Shown in pieces: positions 60,976 through 64,000 of a stretch of DNA of 64,000 nucleotides. Each line of letters opens with the position of its first letter. Within the stretch, counting starts at the first letter, position 1. This DNA is from Paragonimus skrjabini miyazakii. Taxonomy: Eukaryota > Platyhelminthes > Trematoda > Plagiorchiida > Troglotrematidae. Where the stretch lies: contig JTDE01000920.1 in assembly GCA_014338405.1 (NCBI GenBank), forward strand, positions 75,137 through 139,136, written 5' to 3'. A model generated the notes under the pieces. It was given only the letters and a program-made list of their open reading frames with translations. It ran no database searches and was not told where the DNA came from. The position numbers and the translations under genes were made by a program.

Positions 60976-63441
60976 TCGGGCAATGATTGGAGTCGCGCAC
61001 GAAAATTGTTGAGAATCAGGTTGTTTTGGTTAATGTTACCATTCAGCGAGCTGGAACGCAGAAAGTGATTTTAAAAGAAAGAACTCATTTAAATCGCAGC
61101 TTCAGTAACTGACCTTTACGGATGAATTACACTGTCACTAAAACCTGAAGAGCATGAGACGGCCCGGGAGTTTCTGCAGTGGCAAATTTCGTACAAACCT
61201 CCAGTTTACTACTTCATACGAATACGGGTGCGCGCCCCACACATCCACAAGATCGCCGCAGCTCTAGAGCTGATGGGGTGGGTCTTTGCTTACATTTGTG
61301 AACGCCGGTTTAGGGTGCCTTTCCCTCTGGCTTTCATACACGCCAGACGTCATTCATACCATTAAAATTTTTATCAAAAGCGACCACCTTAACCGTAGCC
61401 TTCTCATCCTAGTCAATCTTAGAAGTCATAATCCGAAGCACACCGTTCTGCGAAATGATGTCCATGTCAGATGACACGTTTACGCTGTTACAGATTGCCC
61501 CATATGGAATGGTTAATCCATAGAACTAACATACATTAACACGCTTGAGTAATGAACTTGAAAGTTGACTTATAACAAGGTAGTCCTCAAGGACGACTTA
61601 GTCACTTGTAAATGATTCATTTTGCTCACATGCCTGGCACCCTGCCCGCATGGTTAGCACCTGCTGTTACCTTCGTTAAGCATATGTAGACTAACAGTTC
61701 AATTGTTTTTTTTGCTTTAGTCTGCATTTTCAGTTTTCTTCACGTCAGGTGGAGAAGGCTGATCACCAACTCATGGTAGACATAATCCATGATGCCCAGC
61801 TGCTGACAGACGAGATAATTACGCGCCCACACTGAACATACACTCGCCTCTCCAGTGGTGTCACTATTCTCTGGAACCAAGACTGAAATGTTATCAGCTG
61901 AAACTCAACAGTGAACGACCTTCCGACACGGCGGTCACGTAAGTCTTTCATTAGACAAAACATTGGTTAAATCAACGAAACGTAGATTAGGCAGTTGGGA
62001 GCCTTTTTATTGGGCACCTTTATGTTGACTGTTTTCAAAATTAAGTCAGCTATAAACAACAAAAATATTCTATGGATCCGTCTGCACAGCAATCCCAAGT
62101 AAGTTGCAAAACTATCCACACACCGAATTCGAACATTTATTCCTACTAGTAAACAAATCGCGAACTTTCCAGTTGAAGTTTGAATAAACTAGTGCACAAA
62201 ATAAGTTATGAGTCCTGCGTATTGGTCTGTCGCCTAGTTTTGCATGAAAAGGCCATTATTCGGGATATACATGGTTCTTCTCGTCAAGCGCTTCACAATA
62301 GCATCTGAAAAATGTTTCAACCGTTCAATATTTTTTTGAGTTGTGTCGACTAAATTCTACAACGACCATTCATCGTTCATACGCGATCGGAAGATAGAAA
62401 ACTCAAACAACAGTGGTATATTTTGGCGTCCGCATACATCAATGATTTCACTAACTTCGTGAGGCTTCAATTTGCAGTTGCTTGTCAATTAAGTATTTCC
62501 ATGACGACGTAGGCTCAACTTGCGTGATAGATAATAGGAGTCACCGGGCGTTCAATGTGTTAATTCGAGGGTGATGTGTAATGTCCAGATCTGTTAAAAA
62601 ATGAACTGTTACATCAAACGTTTCCCGTTTTACAGCAAAACCACATGTGAATCTCCACTGGCCCTTAATGTGCGAACAATTGAGAAAAAAAGGCTTCGAG
62701 GTTTTTTGAGTGAAATATATATTCAAAGGACCGAAATGCAATTAAGTGTAACAGAATACCAAGTAATTTAACCAACGCAAACGACTTCACTGAGTGTTGA
62801 GTTCAGTGACCACTTATTTTAACCCATTTAACTTACAACTGACGTCAGACACTTTGCACAACTTACTACGCCCACAAACTACTACCATATGACTATCGCT
62901 AATTCTTTTTCCGGTGGCCGGTGAAACCTTCCCGAAAAAACATCACCAAATACGAACAAACCATCCACTTCGCCAAAGAGATTTACATCAGAATAACAAA
63001 ACTGCAAAGAATGTGACGCCGTAGTACCATGGTAATAAGGCGTATCACAAGAAGTTCAAAACTCACCAGCCAGGCTAGCAGGACTCGAACAAACGGAATA
63101 AATGTCAGAAAAAATCAACTAATCCGCGCCTTCGGCAGCACGCATTCAAACACGATTAACTAACAGATGTTATGAAAGTTGAATATAAATGATTAGGTGT
63201 AAACTAGACTCATAGGGAACGATAGCTATGTCAAGATTTTGTGAGTGAAAATAGAGTACGCTGGTTCAATTGCTTTTTTATCAGTTTCAATTTCAAAGCC
63301 AGGACTTGATGGAGGAATGTTCGGCTGAAAGTTATCCGTAGAGAGTTCATTGTCCATTGTTCATTATCCACTGATAGAAGGCAGGAGTCGCTCACTGTGT
63401 TAGCTTCTTCACTGAGCGTCTCGATACCGGAGTAAGCAGGG
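60976..63441. other. USP7 5' flank
   Basis: This region should contain the USP7 5' UTR and promoter on the minus strand. I see no clear TATA box or CpG-rich block, and no trans-splice acceptor immediately before the ATG. No other gene is recognised. Frames at 61286-61474 and 61763-61963 are unassigned. Confidence 0.4.
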
Positions 63442-64000
63442 TTAACTATCCTGTTTCTTCCAGCGCGCCATCATATGTTCGTCTAGGAGACGCTTAAAGA
63501 CCATATCATTGGGTGCTAACGCCACCTGCGCTGGTAGCGCATTTCAACTAGTAACGGCCCGCCGTGGCAGTCGAAATACAGCATGAATTCATCCCGATCG
63601 TCATTTGAGAATCGTGTATGGATGCCCCCGGAATCTGTGCTCATTTCGGAGGGGGAAGTCTGCTCTGAGTTCTTCACCCATGTCACCTCGCAAAATGCGG
63701 CGTATCAAAATCAGGTCACCGCGGACCCGCCGGCAACTCCGAGGGTACATGTTCAGGTGCTCTAGCCGCCGGTTATAGGAGAGGCCCCTATTCCTAACAA
63801 CCATGCATGTGGCTGCCCTCTGTACTCTTCCAAGTTGAGATACCTCACTTTGTGTACAGAGACACACTGTGACGTGGCCGTACTCTAGTCTCGGACGAAC
63901 ATGAGATAAGAAGAGTAAGCAAAAGGCCTCCTTGGACACTTTTGCAAAGGATCGACGGATAGCCCCAAGCACTCTCTTAGCTTTAACACAAGCTTGTGTT
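63442..64000 (-). mobile_element. CR1/jockey-like LINE C-terminal fragment, running off the window
   Basis: Minus strand from 64000: MLGAIRRSF, CLLFLSHVRPRLEYGHVTV, RVQRAATCMVV, RRVRGDLILIRRIL and LRNEHRFRGHPY. After two in-frame stops come SxNALPAQVALAPNDMVFK and LLDEHMMARWKK, ending with TAA at 63444-63442. The order matches the C-terminal half of the 58-60 kb element, with clearly different sequence. The 5' part lies beyond the window edge. Confidence 0.75.

Noticed and set aside
1..64000. Prokaryotic-style operons, CRISPR arrays, integrons or phage
   Set aside because: No regularly spaced repeats, Shine-Dalgarno-led gene series or phage genes were seen. Splice sites and animal gene families show a eukaryotic chromosome.

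Overview
The window is eukaryotic nuclear DNA, most likely from a flatworm and probably a digenean trematode. The reasons are multi-kilobase introns with canonical splice sites, one conserved animal gene spread over about 37 kb, and dense degenerate RTE-type and CR1/jockey-type LINEs like those of fluke genomes. The species cannot be fixed from the sequence alone. It contains no bacterial operon, CRISPR array, rRNA or convincing functional tRNA gene.

Two host genes converge. On the + strand, 5457-5744 and 12703-13068 are the last two coding exons of a DEG/ENaC-family sodium channel subunit, with an AATAAA signal at 13116-13121. Its earlier exons lie to the left of the window. On the - strand a complete USP7 (HAUSP) deubiquitinase gene runs from its ATG at 60975 to its stop at 24043. 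I reconstructed nine coding exons with phase-compatible junctions: 60975-60817, 51485-51315, 50318-49089, 43762-43517, 40639-40494, 40047-39609, 32359-31931, 28680-28296 and 25094-24043. They total 4257 nt and predict 1418 residues. The predicted protein has an acidic N-terminus, a TRAF/MATH domain, a USP catalytic core with Cys/His/Asp, a ubiquitin-like C-terminal array and the conserved C-terminal tail. It is about 300 residues longer than human USP7 because low-complexity linkers have been inserted between and within the ubiquitin-like domains.

Most of the rest is transposon debris. 790-4999 (-) is a nearly complete RTE element with few lesions. 10.17-11.89 kb (+) is an R2-type element with a restriction-like endonuclease, in the channel's last intron. 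A second RTE family has pieces at 13.8, 18.5, 35-37 (-), 42.1, 45.8, 52.5, 53.9 (-) and 54.85-57.6 kb. A CR1/jockey-like element with an intact reverse transcriptase frame lies at 58.1-60.0 kb (+), and a related fragment runs off the right edge (-). Two LTR-like copies, at 28.85-29.36 and 41.74-42.09 kb, are related, and one carries an internal tandem duplication. Several tRNA-derived SINE-like pieces and an (AAT)n microsatellite complete the picture.

The points most worth checking are: the near-identical 0.8-kb LINE-derived block at 18.45 and 42.09 kb, which shares the same lesions; the substituted selectivity-filter position in the channel; the USP7 linker expansions; a GC-AG intron next to a LINE tail; and a poly(A) hexamer lying inside the USP7 coding end. 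I found no clearly new multi-gene system.
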